A DNA stretch of 64,000 bases from Rhodococcus sp. 4CII (lineage in GTDB: Bacteria > Actinomycetota > Actinomycetes > Mycobacteriales > Mycobacteriaceae): NCBI RefSeq assembly GCF_014256275.1, contig NZ_JACCFE010000002.1:4506001-4570000 (forward strand), given 5' to 3'. The notes under the pieces were generated by a model. It saw only the letters and a list, made by a program, of their open reading frames with translations. It ran no database searches and was not told the DNA's origin. A program made the translations under genes and the position numbers. Each line of letters opens with the position of its first letter. Position 1 is the first letter of the stretch. Positions 24,768 through 33,778 of this stretch are shown piece after piece.

Positions 24768-26117
24768 ATGTTCCACCGCGGCGACCACGTCGTCACCGAA
24801 ACCGCGACACTCGACGAGGACCTGCTCGTCGAGTCCGAAGCCCGCCACCGTCCGTGGGTCGAATTTCTCGCATCCACGCCCGGCCGGCTGACGGTGTTGG
24901 GGATCGTGCTCATTGCCGTCGTCATCGCTGCGGGCGCGATCACGTCGGCGGCGGTCGGCGCGCGGCAACAGCGCGTCGAGACACTGCGCACCCACACCGA
25001 GCCTCTGGCGAACGCCGCGCAGGCCCTGTACAGCTCGCTGTCGATCGCCGATGCCGCAGCCACCACGTCCTTCGTCTCCGGCAACGGTGCCAACTCGGCT
25101 GCCGGCGCGGAGCAGTTCACCCAGGCGGTCGGAGACGCGTCGAACGCGCTGGTCACAGCGACGAACGGGGTGTCGTCGCAGGACGCCGATTCGCTGGCCC
25201 TGTTGTCGGACGTGGTGCGGAACCTCGCCGAGTACTTCAACCTCGTCGCCACGGCTCAGGCGAACGACCGGTCCGGTAACCCGGTGGGTGTGGCGTATCT
25301 GTCCGACGCGTCCGCGCTCATGCAGAACACCATCCTCCCGTTGGCGGAGCGGCTCTACGTCCATCAGGCCGAGGCGGTCGCCGAGACCCAGACGCACACG
25401 GCTCAACTGCCCGCGACCGCCTTCACGGTCACCGCGGCCGCCCTCGTCGTCCTCGTTCTCTCCCAGCTGTATCTCGTACGGAAGAGCAAGCGCCGGTTCA
25501 ATCCCGGACTCGCTGTCGCCTCCCTGCTCATGGCCGGCCTCCTGCTGTGGCTGATCGTGGCCAGTCTGGTGTCGACGTCGGCGAGCGAGCACGCGAGGAC
25601 GGAAGGAACGCAACCCATCGACATGATCGCCCGCGCCCGGATCCTGGCGCAGCAGGCCCGCGCCGACGAAACCCTCGCCATCGTGCAACGCGGATCCGAC
25701 ACCCAGTCGGAGATCGACTACGTGCAACACTCCCAGGCGCTGTCCGACGAACTCACCCGGCAGCGGGACAGTGCGCACGGTCGCGATGCCGCCGCTCACA
25801 TCGGCGACGCCGGGACGGCTTTCGACGGCTGGCGGGCCGCGCATCGGGATATCGAGATCGCACTCGAGCGCGGTGACTACCCGACCGCCGAGTCGATCGC
25901 CGCCGGATCGGGCACCGGCACATCGGCGGCGCAATTTGCCGCTCTCGACGAGGCCCTCCGCAACGCGATCGACCAACTCCGCGCCGACGAGGCCGACGCC
26001 GTGTCGAATGTCTATCGATCAATGTCGGCACTGGCCATCGGTAGCATGGTTATCGGCGTATCCTGCGGATTCGCTGTCGGCGGAGGTATCTGGCCGAGAC
26101 TGAACGAGTACCACTGA
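24768..26117 (+). CDS. glnX: GlnX-type four-helix membrane signalling protein
   Basis: A 449-residue membrane protein with hydrophobic helices at about 41-63, 213-235, 243-266 and 417-441. The two loops between the outer helix pairs (about 64-212 and 267-416) are alanine-rich, helical and predicted extracytoplasmic. Size, topology and the following glnH gene match GlnX (Rv0412c-type), which passes a periplasmic amino-acid signal to the kinase PknG. The ATG at 24768 is chosen over the one at 24753 because AGGAGGA precedes it. The stop and the glnH start share a base (TGATG). What is odd is that no pknG follows, so its cytoplasmic partner is not obvious. Confidence 0.8.
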   Translation: MFHRGDHVVTETATLDEDLLVESEARHRPWVEFLASTPGRLTVLGIVLIAVVIAAGAITSAAVGARQQRVETLRTHTEPLANAAQALYSSLSIADAAATTSFVSGNGANSAAGAEQFTQAVGDASNALVTATNGVSSQDADSLALLSDVVRNLAEYFNLVATAQANDRSGNPVGVAYLSDASALMQNTILPLAERLYVHQAEAVAETQTHTAQLPATAFTVTAAALVVLVLSQLYLVRKSKRRFNPGLAVASLLMAGLLLWLIVASLVSTSASEHARTEGTQPIDMIARARILAQQARADETLAIVQRGSDTQSEIDYVQHSQALSDELTRQRDSAHGRDAAAHIGDAGTAFDGWRAAHRDIEIALERGDYPTAESIAAGSGTGTSAAQFAALDEALRNAIDQLRADEADAVSNVYRSMSALAIGSMVIGVSCGFAVGGGIWPRLNEYH

Positions 26118-27136
26118 TGACGCAGACGAGGCATTCGCGACCGGGGGCGAGACCAGGTGCCCGGCATCTCGTCGGCGTGCTCGCCGTCGCCGTCCTCGCC
26201 GGCTGCGCCGCACCCGACCCGCTCACCCCGACCGTCACGGGCACGTACACCACCCGGCCGATGACGAACGGGGCACAGATCATCCCACCCGGCACTCCGC
26301 CCCCCGAGTCACCACCGCCCGAGTCGTGCGGGGCGCTCGCGAGCCTGCGGCCCGGCCCGCAACCCCCGCCGGGGCAGATGCCGCCCGGTGGGTCGTTGGC
26401 CGAGATCGCGGCGCGCGGCCGGTTGATCGTCGGCGTCGACCAGAACACGAACCCGTTCAGCTTCCGCGACCCGACCACGGGGACCCTGCAAGGCTTCGAC
26501 ATCGACACGGCGAAGGAGATCGCCGGGGACATCTTCGGCGATCCGAACCGGGTCGAGTTCCGCCTGCTCACCTCCGCCGGCCGGTTCACCGCGCTCGAGC
26601 ACAACGACGTCGACCTCGTCGTTCATGCCACCGCGATCACCTGCGAACGCGCCCAACGCGTCGGCTTCTCCACCGAGTACTTCCGCGCCTTCCAGCGCAT
26701 TCTCGTCCCGCTGGGCTCCGACATCACCGGACCGGCGGACCTGGCCGGAAAACGGGTCTGCACCTTTATCGACACCACCTCGCTGCCCACCCTCCAACGA
26801 GTGGCGCCGGACGCCACGATCGTCGCGGTCCCCGATTGGGACGACTGCCTCGTCACCATGCAGAAACGGCAGGCCGACGCGACCAGCACGTCCGACTCAC
26901 TCCTTGCCGGGCTCGTGTCTCAGGACCCGAATTTTCAGATCGTGGGTCCACCGATGGAGGGAGAAGAGCACTGGGGAATCGGTGTCAACAAGTACAAGGA
27001 CGACCTGATTCGGTTCGTCAACGGCACCCTCGACCGCATGCGCGCGGACGGCACCTGGATGCGCTTCTACGACCGGTGGCTGGCCGGATCACTCGGGCCG
27101 ATCGCGGGCCCACCCCCCGCAACCTATCGGGATTGA
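26117..27136 (+). CDS. glnH: GlnH-type lipoprotein, amino-acid-binding sensor
   Basis: Solute-binding-protein-3 lipoprotein, 339 residues. The lipobox is LAVAVLAGCAA (about C32), followed by a proline-rich linker to about residue 90. The binding domain starts IAARGRLIVGVDQNTNPFSFRD and contains GFDIDTAKEIAGDIFG and NGTLDRMRADGTW. Known GlnH proteins bind aspartate and glutamate or glutamine and signal through GlnX. It is translationally coupled to glnX. No ABC permease or ATPase gene is adjacent, in line with a sensory rather than transport role. Confidence 0.88.
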   Translation: MTQTRHSRPGARPGARHLVGVLAVAVLAGCAAPDPLTPTVTGTYTTRPMTNGAQIIPPGTPPPESPPPESCGALASLRPGPQPPPGQMPPGGSLAEIAARGRLIVGVDQNTNPFSFRDPTTGTLQGFDIDTAKEIAGDIFGDPNRVEFRLLTSAGRFTALEHNDVDLVVHATAITCERAQRVGFSTEYFRAFQRILVPLGSDITGPADLAGKRVCTFIDTTSLPTLQRVAPDATIVAVPDWDDCLVTMQKRQADATSTSDSLLAGLVSQDPNFQIVGPPMEGEEHWGIGVNKYKDDLIRFVNGTLDRMRADGTWMRFYDRWLAGSLGPIAGPPPATYRD

Positions 27137-27523
27137 GACGACGACCTCGTCCGTGCGACAACGGCGCCTGCAACCTACGCCGCATGACCCGTTGCTTCGG
27201 CCTGCCGACCGAGGCGGAGCGTCGACGACTCTCCGGGGCGCACGGCGCTGTCACCAGCTGCGCTGGTCAAATGTGCCCAATGGGATCGTGGGTTTGGGCA
27301 AACATTGCCAGTGCTCGAAGATGCTCGTCCTCATAGCGTGGGCGGCGTGAGAGTTGTGATCGGGTTCCCGGCGATCCGCACGATAGGTGGTGACTTCCGG
27401 CGAGGCGGTGATCATCGACGCCGAAGTCGAAGACCCGCATGCCGATTCGTCGAGATCGGGCGGACGGGTGGTCGTCACCGCCTGATCTTTCCACCCTGCT
27501 AGCCCCACCCAGAGGAGATGTCA
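27137..27523. other. Gap between glnH and the barbiturase gene; pknG absent
   Basis: No kinase sequence is detectable in the 387 bases where pknG would be expected. An imperfect inverted repeat CAAATGTGCCCAA ... TTTGGGCAAACATTG lies at about 27266-27306 and could be an operator for the pyrimidine genes. AGAGGA at 27511-27516 serves the gene at 27524. Nothing else is recognisable. Confidence 0.45.
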
Positions 27524-28633
27524 ATGCCCGAAGCAATCGAGGTCCGCAAGGTTCCGCTGCACAGCGTTTCCGACGCCAGCGAACTGGCAAAGCTCATCGA
27601 CGACGGCGCGCTCGAAGCGGACCGTGTCGTCGCAGTCATCGGCAAGACCGAGGGCAACGGCGGCGTCAACGATTACACACGCATCATCGCGGACCGGGCC
27701 TTCCGTGAGGTCCTCTCCGCCAGGGGCAGCCGCAGCCTGGACGAGGTGGCCCAGGTGCCCATTGTCTGGTCCGGCGGTACCGACGGTGTGATCAGCCCGC
27801 ACGCCACGATCTTCGCAACCGTGCCGGCGGGAAAGGCGACGAAGACCGATGAGCCGCGACTGACCGTCGGTGTCTCGATGAGTGAGCAGCTCCTGCCCGA
27901 AGACATCGGTCGCACGCCGATGATCACGAAGGTGGCGGCGGCGGTGAAGATGGCAATGGACAATGCCGGCATCACCGACCCCGCCGACGTGCACTACGTG
28001 CAGACGAAGACGCCGTTGCTGACGATCCACACCATCCGAGACGCCAAGAGCCGCGGCGAGACGGTGTGGACCGAGCAAACGCACGAGTCGATGGACCTGT
28101 CGAACGGCTGTACGGCACTGGGGATTGCCGTCGCGCTCGGCGAGATCGAAATGCCGAGCGACGCTGATGTCATGCACCGCCGCGACCTCTTCTCGTCGGT
28201 TGCATCCTGTTCGTCGGGTGTCGAGTTGGACAGGGCTCAGATCGTTGTCGTGGGAAACGCGCGCGGTGTCGGCGGCCGCTACCGGATCGGGCACAGCGTG
28301 ATGAAGGATCCGCTCGATCAGGACGGCATCTGGGCCGCGATCCGGGATGCGGGACTCGAGCTGCCCGAGCGGCCCCACACGAGCGACCTGGACGGCCAGC
28401 TCGTCAACGTCTTCCTCAAGTGCGAAGCGAGTCAGGACGGGACGGTACGTAACCGCCGCAACGCGATGCTCGACGACTCGGATGTGCACTGGCACCGCCA
28501 GATCAAGTCCTGCGTGGGCGGTGTCGCGTCGTCGGTTACGGGTGACCCGGCGGTATTCGTGTCTGTGTCGGCTGCACACCAGGGGCCGGAGGGCGGCGGC
28601 CCCGTTGCCGCCATCGTCGACCTCGGCCAATAG
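27524..28633 (+). CDS. Barbiturase (cyanuric acid hydrolase/barbiturase family)
   Basis: Ring-opening amidohydrolase, 369 residues, that turns barbiturate into ureidomalonate in oxidative uracil/thymine breakdown. The family is made of three similar repeats. Landmarks here are AVIGKTEGNGGVNDYTR, IVWSGGTDGVISPHATIF (repeat 1), SVASCSSGVELDRAQIVVVGNA and the C-terminal FVSVSAAHQGPEGGGPVAAI. As I recall Rhodococcus barbiturase, the sequence follows it closely, beginning MPEAIEVRKVPLHSVSDASE. Cyanuric acid hydrolase (AtzD/TrzD) is the alternative. The ATG at 27524 is used because AGAGGA lies seven bases upstream. An amidase and a PucR regulator follow, which supports the pyrimidine role. Confidence 0.9.
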   Translation: MPEAIEVRKVPLHSVSDASELAKLIDDGALEADRVVAVIGKTEGNGGVNDYTRIIADRAFREVLSARGSRSLDEVAQVPIVWSGGTDGVISPHATIFATVPAGKATKTDEPRLTVGVSMSEQLLPEDIGRTPMITKVAAAVKMAMDNAGITDPADVHYVQTKTPLLTIHTIRDAKSRGETVWTEQTHESMDLSNGCTALGIAVALGEIEMPSDADVMHRRDLFSSVASCSSGVELDRAQIVVVGNARGVGGRYRIGHSVMKDPLDQDGIWAAIRDAGLELPERPHTSDLDGQLVNVFLKCEASQDGTVRNRRNAMLDDSDVHWHRQIKSCVGGVASSVTGDPAVFVSVSAAHQGPEGGGPVAAIVDLGQ

Positions 28634-28792
28634 TTCTCGGTCACAACGTGAATGAGGCAGCGCCGCGGCCGGAAGCCGGACCGCGGCGCATCCTCGACCG
28701 CACCAACCGCCGACTTGACCGATGCAACGGTCAGAGTTCGTGCACATCGGCGTTCGCCGGTATTCGTTCGGAAACCGTGGAGAGGTTCACCA

Positions 28793-30298
28793 GTGACACA
28801 CGTCATCGACCCCGTCAACGCAGGCGAGTCCGGCAACACTCGCCTGGGACCTTCGTGCCGGCCGCACGAATACGAAGAGCTCGTCATGTGTGATGCATTG
28901 ACGCTCAGCGGTTTGATCAAGAGACGCGAGGTGTCGTGCGTCGACGTCATGACTGCCTATCTCGACCACATCGAATTGCACAATCGCAGTGTCAACGCCA
29001 TCGTTGCCCTGCGTGACCGGGACGAGTTGCTGACCGAAGCGCGCGAGCGGGACCGCCAGCTGGCCGACGGGCAATACCGTGGCTGGATGCACGGGTTCCC
29101 GCACGCAGTCAAGGACCTCTCCGCGGTCGAGGGACTGCCGTTCACCTCCGGATCGCCCATCTTCGCCGACCGGATCGCCGACGCGGACGACCTGTTCGTC
29201 ACCCGGATCAAGGCGGCCGGTGCCATCATTATCGGCAAGACCAATACCCCCGAGTTCGGGCTCGGGTCCCAGACGTACAACCCCGTATGGGGCACGACGG
29301 CGACACCGTACGACACCTCACGGACCGCCGGTGGAAGTAGCGGCGGTGCTGCTGCGGCCCTGGCGTTGCGGATGGTCCCGGTCGCCGATGGCAGTGATTA
29401 CATGGGCTCACTGCGAAATCCGCCAGCCTTCAATAATGTTGTGGGATTTCGCCCTTCGTGGGGTCGCATTCCAGAGTCCGGCTTCATCGCTCAGGGCGCG
29501 GTTGTCGGTCCGATGGGACGGTCGGTGGCAGATGTGGCGCACCTTCTGTCCACGATGGCAGGCCCCGACGCCAACGCCCCGCTCGGCATCGACGAGGACC
29601 CCGAGGTATTCACCCGGAGCCTCGAGCGGGACTTCCGCGGGACTCGGATCGCGTGGGTGGGTGACTGGGGCGGGTACCTGGCGACCGAACCCGGGGTCCT
29701 CGAGCTGTGCGAGTCCTCATTCGATGCGTTCCGGAACATCGGTTGCGGCGTCGAGGCGGCGCTCCCCGACTACAAGCCCGAAGACATCTGGCAGCTTTTT
29801 CTGCGATGGCGCTGGTGGGCGCAACTCGGCTTGTCCGACCTCTACGACGACCCGCAGACACGCGAGCAGATGAAGCCCGAATTCGTGTGGGAGATGGAGC
29901 ACGGACGCGCACTCTCCGCGCTCGACATCACCAAAGCTGCTGCGGCCCGGAACGACTGGCAGACGGCCGTCACCAAGATGTTCGAAACCTATGACTACAT
30001 CCTCGCGCCCAGTGCCCAGGTGTTTCCGTTCGACAAGGCCACACACTGGCCTGCAACGATCGCCGGCCGGCCCATGGATACATATCACCGATGGATGGAA
30101 ACCGTCGCACCGTGGACGATGACGAGCCTCCCGGTTGCTGCGATGCCGGTCGGTTTCGATGACCGCCGGCTCCCCATGGGAATCCAGATCATCGGACGAC
30201 ACGGCGCAGACCGAGCTGTTCTCCAACTTTCCTACGCGTACGAGCAGGCAACGAAGTGGGTGGAGCGTGTGCTTCCGCCCGCGCTCCTCTCGAGCTGA
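28793..30298 (+). CDS. Amidase-signature hydrolase, probable ureidomalonase
   Basis: Amidase signature enzyme of 501 residues with the full Ser-cisSer-Lys triad: lysine in HAVKDLSAVEG (about K106), cis-serine in TAGGSSGGAAAAL (about 182) and nucleophile serine in GSDYMGSLRNPP (about 206). The GTG at 28793 has AGAGG seven bases upstream. It lies 159 bp after the barbiturase gene on the same strand, so the natural substrate is probably ureidomalonate, giving malonate and urea. That assignment rests on context. No uracil/thymine dehydrogenase gene, which would make barbiturate, is in the window. Confidence 0.8.
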   Translation: MTHVIDPVNAGESGNTRLGPSCRPHEYEELVMCDALTLSGLIKRREVSCVDVMTAYLDHIELHNRSVNAIVALRDRDELLTEARERDRQLADGQYRGWMHGFPHAVKDLSAVEGLPFTSGSPIFADRIADADDLFVTRIKAAGAIIIGKTNTPEFGLGSQTYNPVWGTTATPYDTSRTAGGSSGGAAAALALRMVPVADGSDYMGSLRNPPAFNNVVGFRPSWGRIPESGFIAQGAVVGPMGRSVADVAHLLSTMAGPDANAPLGIDEDPEVFTRSLERDFRGTRIAWVGDWGGYLATEPGVLELCESSFDAFRNIGCGVEAALPDYKPEDIWQLFLRWRWWAQLGLSDLYDDPQTREQMKPEFVWEMEHGRALSALDITKAAAARNDWQTAVTKMFETYDYILAPSAQVFPFDKATHWPATIAGRPMDTYHRWMETVAPWTMTSLPVAAMPVGFDDRRLPMGIQIIGRHGADRAVLQLSYAYEQATKWVERVLPPALLSS

Positions 30299-30306
30299 GC
30301 CGGACT

Positions 30307-32064
30307 GTGGACGCAGCTGCCGGATCGTCGTCGGAGTACGGTTTGCTCCTGAAACATGATGCCAACAAGGAGCACTCGCATAAACGTGACTTGCCGGCAC
30401 CCGCTGGCTACGCGCTGACGATTCGGGAGCTGCTGACCCTGCCCAGCCTGGCCGGCTCGCAGCTGATCGCGGGGGCCCGCGGCCTGGAGCAGATCGTTCT
30501 CCGAGTCAACGTCATCGAGGTGCCGGACATACTGCCGTGGGTAAAGCCGAACGAGCTGTTGCTCACCACCGGGTTCCCTCTGCGACATGCCGACTCGGGT
30601 GAGCCGTTCGATCCCGGGGCTCTGGTCGAACTCATCGAAGGCCTCGCCCAGCGCGGCGCGGCAGCGCTCGGTGTGAAGGAGGGCCGGTACCTCGGCGATC
30701 TTCCCGCCGCGATGCTCGAGGCATCTGACCGTCTCGACGTTCCGCTGTTTCTCATCCCACACGACATCGGATTCGACGAGGTGATGTCGGAGGTGTTCGC
30801 ACACCTCGTCGATCGTCAGGCATTCGCCCTCGACGTTGCGGACCGCATGCACCGTGCCTTGACCAAGATCGTCCTCGAAGGCGGCGATCTGCCGCAGATA
30901 GCGGACGAGGTCGCCGTGCTGTTCGACGCCGCGGTGCTCATCTGCACGCCCGACGGGCGAGTGAACGCGACCGCTGGTGCGACGGCCGCACTGCAGGCGC
31001 TGGAGGGGTTGCCGCTGTTCGACCCGACCGGCCGACTTCGTACCGAGCGACTGCACCACGGCCTGCAGTCGGCGCCGGGCACCGAGGCAGGCCAGATCGC
31101 CGTCGCACCCGTTTGCGCCGGCGGGACCGACCACGGCGCCATCGTCGCCTTCGTGGGAGACGGCGGATTGGGCCCCGTCACGATGCAAGCACTGGAGCGT
31201 GCCGCAACCGTTGTTGCGTTGGCGGTTACCAAGCAGCTCGCGGTGTCGGCGGTCGAATCGAAGTTTCATGGCGACTTCCTGCGCGATGTTCTCAACGGGA
31301 CCGCGGGGACGACTGCCCAGATCATGGAGCATTGCGCGCAGCTCGAATGGGACCTGAACCGCAGCATGGTGGTCGTCGTCGCGGAGCTCGACCCGGACGC
31401 CGCTCCCGCCGACCGTGCGACACGTCCGCCGGCCGCCGGAAGATTGCCGCAACAGCGGCTCACAGCTGCCTGGCAGCAGGTGGTGCGTCGCAGGGACCGG
31501 CGTGCCCCAGTAGTTGGCTTCAGTCATGAAGTGGTGGCGTTGATGCCGGTGGGCGACAACGATGCACGAATCGTCATCGACGATCTGATCGCGGCCGTGA
31601 CCGGTGACCGTGGAGGCGGCAGGCATTCGTTCTGCACCGGAATAAGTCGCGTCATCGGCTCCGTGGCCGACATTCCGCAAGCGTACGATCAAGCACGAAT
31701 CGCAGTGACGGTTGTACGGCGCATGCGCGGGAACGGTTCTGTCGCACACTTCGACAGCTTGGGCGTCCACAGACTGCTCTCGCTGGTCGACGACAGCGCT
31801 GAACTCCAAGCGTTCGCCACCGAGATCCTCGGTTCACTGGCCGGCGACACCGACGAGATGATCGATCTCCGCCAGACGCTGCAGGAACTCCTGAACACCA
31901 ACTGCAACGTCGCCGAAACTGCACGCGTTCTGCATTTCCACTACAACACGCTGCGCTACCGGATCGGTAAGTTGGAGAGCATCGTCGGCCCGTTCACGAC
32001 AGATCCGATTCTTCGCCTGGATGTGGCGCTTGCATTGCGGGTAGTGGAGATGGAGGGTCTCTAG
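30307..32064 (+). CDS. PucR-family transcriptional regulator
   Basis: About 585 residues. An N-terminal PucR domain runs from LTIRELLTLPSLAGSQLIAG (about residues 37-150), the middle resembles a GAF-like/CdaR region, and the C-terminal PucR helix-turn-helix is LQELLNTNCNVAETARVLHFHYNTLRYRIGKLE (core ARVLHFHYNTLRYRIG). Members activate purine, allantoin and related nitrogen catabolism. The start is uncertain: GTG at 30307, eight bases after the amidase stop, is used; a TTG near 30343 is possible. The position directly after barbiturase and amidase suggests that it controls them and senses a pyrimidine intermediate. Confidence 0.82.
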   Translation: MDAAAGSSSEYGLLLKHDANKEHSHKRDLPAPAGYALTIRELLTLPSLAGSQLIAGARGLEQIVLRVNVIEVPDILPWVKPNELLLTTGFPLRHADSGEPFDPGALVELIEGLAQRGAAALGVKEGRYLGDLPAAMLEASDRLDVPLFLIPHDIGFDEVMSEVFAHLVDRQAFALDVADRMHRALTKIVLEGGDLPQIADEVAVLFDAAVLICTPDGRVNATAGATAALQALEGLPLFDPTGRLRTERLHHGLQSAPGTEAGQIAVAPVCAGGTDHGAIVAFVGDGGLGPVTMQALERAATVVALAVTKQLAVSAVESKFHGDFLRDVLNGTAGTTAQIMEHCAQLEWDLNRSMVVVVAELDPDAAPADRATRPPAAGRLPQQRLTAAWQQVVRRRDRRAPVVGFSHEVVALMPVGDNDARIVIDDLIAAVTGDRGGGRHSFCTGISRVIGSVADIPQAYDQARIAVTVVRRMRGNGSVAHFDSLGVHRLLSLVDDSAELQAFATEILGSLAGDTDEMIDLRQTLQELLNTNCNVAETARVLHFHYNTLRYRIGKLESIVGPFTTDPILRLDVALALRVVEMEGL

Positions 32065-32228
32065 GGCACCGGCGATACTTGCTCAACCAGCTGGAGATTT
32101 TGGTAGGGGTTCACCATCTTTGCAGCCGGGCATCGATGGAACACTCAGTGAAGCCGGCGGGAATACCCTACCCGCCCCGCAAGCTAGGTGTTCGCCCTGA
32201 CCGTCCACTGCCCTGTGATAGGAAAGCA

Positions 32229-32510
32229 ATGAACGCTCTGCTCTACGTCGGCATTGTGCTTCTCATTGTCTCGAACATACTGATTCCCCCGTCGCTCCTG
32301 CGATTCCGCAACGGCACCAGCCGGTTTCTCAGCTGGTCCGTCATCCTGCCATTGGCAGGGTCGGCGGCGATGATGGTATGCGCACTGACCTCCACGGACG
32401 CTTCGGTTGGACAACGGTGGGCTACCGCGCTTGCCGGTGTTCTCTGCGGCGGCGTCTTGGCTGCGACCATTGCTCTACTGGTCAGACCTCGATCCGCCGA
32501 ATCACATTGA
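32229..32510 (+). CDS. Small membrane protein of unknown function
   Basis: A 93-residue protein with three hydrophobic segments (about 3-20, 33-52 and 66-86) and short polar connections. It begins MNALLYVGIVLLIVSNILIP; AGGAAAG precedes the ATG. I do not recognise the family. It sits alone between the PucR regulator and a convergent CoA-transferase gene. The predicted membrane segments and the ribosome site support it as a real gene. Confidence 0.6.
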   Translation: MNALLYVGIVLLIVSNILIPPSLLRFRNGTSRFLSWSVILPLAGSAAMMVCALTSTDASVGQRWATALAGVLCGGVLAATIALLVRPRSAESH

Positions 32511-32512
32511 GA

Positions 32513-32547
32513 AAGTGACAGTCTCGGGAGTCGACTCCGCGTCACTT
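32513..32547. terminator. Hairpin between the small membrane gene and the CoA-transferase
   Basis: AAGTGAC (32513-32519) pairs with GTCACTT (32541-32547) and encloses the perfect palindrome GGAGTCGACTCC (32527-32538). It overlaps the stop codon of the convergent gene at 32542. Confidence 0.55.
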
Positions 32548-33753
32548 CCCCCCGACGATGCCGGTGTCCAGGAGTTTGGCAATGTCGGAGTCGGAGCTGC
32601 CGAGGAGGTCTCGGAGCACGCTGCGGGTGTCGTCGCCGACTGCGGCGGCGGGGGTGACTGTGGGGTGGTGGCCGTCGAACGATGCGGGATGTCCGGAGGC
32701 AAGGTAGGTGCCGATGCGTGGCTGATCGAGGGGGGCGAACATCGGGTTCTTCTCGAGTTCGCCGGACTTCACGACTTCCTCGAAGGTGCGGTAGCGCTCG
32801 GCGAGCACGGACGTCTTCGAGAGTGCCTCGGCCACTTCGGTTGCGGTGTGTTCGCGGAACCAGCGGGCGAACAGGGCGGTGAGGACGTCGCGGTGGGTGA
32901 AGCGATCGGTCTCGCGGGCGAAGTCGGCGTCGAGTGCGGCGGCCAGTGCCTCGACGGGGGCGGTGGTTCCGGTGACGGCGACCAGGTCGCGGAAATGGCG
33001 GGGCGTGAGGGCCACGATCATGAATCGTTCGCCGTCGCTGGTGGTGAAATCCGTTCCGTACGTGCCGTAGACGGAGTTTCCGGTCGCCGGCCGTCCGCTG
33101 CCGTTGATCTGGACTTCGGTGAGGTAGCCGAGTGTACCGGCGGTGGCGAGCGCGACGTCTTCGAGCGGCAGGCGGATGTGGGTACCCTCGCCGGTGCCGT
33201 CGCGGTGCCGGACGGCGGCGGCGACGGCCAGTGCGGCATACAGCCCACACACCACGTCCCACGCGGGGAGGACGTGGTTGACGACGCCGGCATGATCGGT
33301 GGGACCGGTGATGGACGGGAAACCGAGCCCCGCGTTGACGGTGTAGTCGACGGCGGGGGAACCGTCGGTGCCACCGAGGACTTCGAGGGTGATGACGTCC
33401 GAGCGCAGGGCCCTGAGCGCGTCGTGGGCGAGCCAGTTCCGACCACCGGAGTTGGTGACGAGAATTCCGCCGCCCGCACCGGGGGCCGCGACCAGTTGCT
33501 GGACCAGTCGCTGCCCCTCGGGGCTGCGCATGTCGACGGCCACGGACCGCTTGCCGCGGTTGAGACCGGTCCAGTAGATGCTCTCACCGTCACTCGTGAC
33601 CGGCCAGCGTTTGTAGCAGGCGGACCCGCCGATGGGGTCGACCCGGATCACCTCGGCCCCCAGCTGGGAGAGCGTCAGCCCGCACAGGGGGGAGGCGACG
33701 AAACTGGAGACCTCGACGATGCGGAGTCCGGCAAGGGGGGTGTGGGCGGTCAC
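32542..33753 (-). CDS. CaiB/BaiF (class III) CoA-transferase
   Basis: A 403-residue formyl-CoA-transferase-like protein. It starts GLRIVEVSSFVASPLCGLTLSQLGAEVIRVD (core LTLSQLGAEVIRVD), has GLNRGKRSVAVDMRSPEG, and the acidic residue of the active site probably lies near VNHVLPAWDVVCGLYAALA. Class III transferases move CoA between carboxylic acids, or within one molecule as in mesaconyl-CoA isomerase. Adjacent hydratase and CitE-like lyase genes suggest activation or isomerisation of a C5 dicarboxylate (itaconate, mesaconate or similar). The start is a GTG at 33753 with AAGGAG upstream. It is last of three tightly spaced minus-strand genes (25-bp gap). Confidence 0.85.
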   Translation of the reverse strand: MTAHTPLAGLRIVEVSSFVASPLCGLTLSQLGAEVIRVDPIGGSACYKRWPVTSDGESIYWTGLNRGKRSVAVDMRSPEGQRLVQQLVAAPGAGGGILVTNSGGRNWLAHDALRALRSDVITLEVLGGTDGSPAVDYTVNAGLGFPSITGPTDHAGVVNHVLPAWDVVCGLYAALAVAAAVRHRDGTGEGTHIRLPLEDVALATAGTLGYLTEVQINGSGRPATGNSVYGTYGTDFTTSDGERFMIVALTPRHFRDLVAVTGTTAPVEALAAALDADFARETDRFTHRDVLTALFARWFREHTATEVAEALSKTSVLAERYRTFEEVVKSGELEKNPMFAPLDQPRIGTYLASGHPASFDGHHPTVTPAAAVGDDTRSVLRDLLGSSDSDIAKLLDTGIVGGK

Positions 33754-33778
33754 GAGAGATGCTCCTTGGTTGTGGCGG

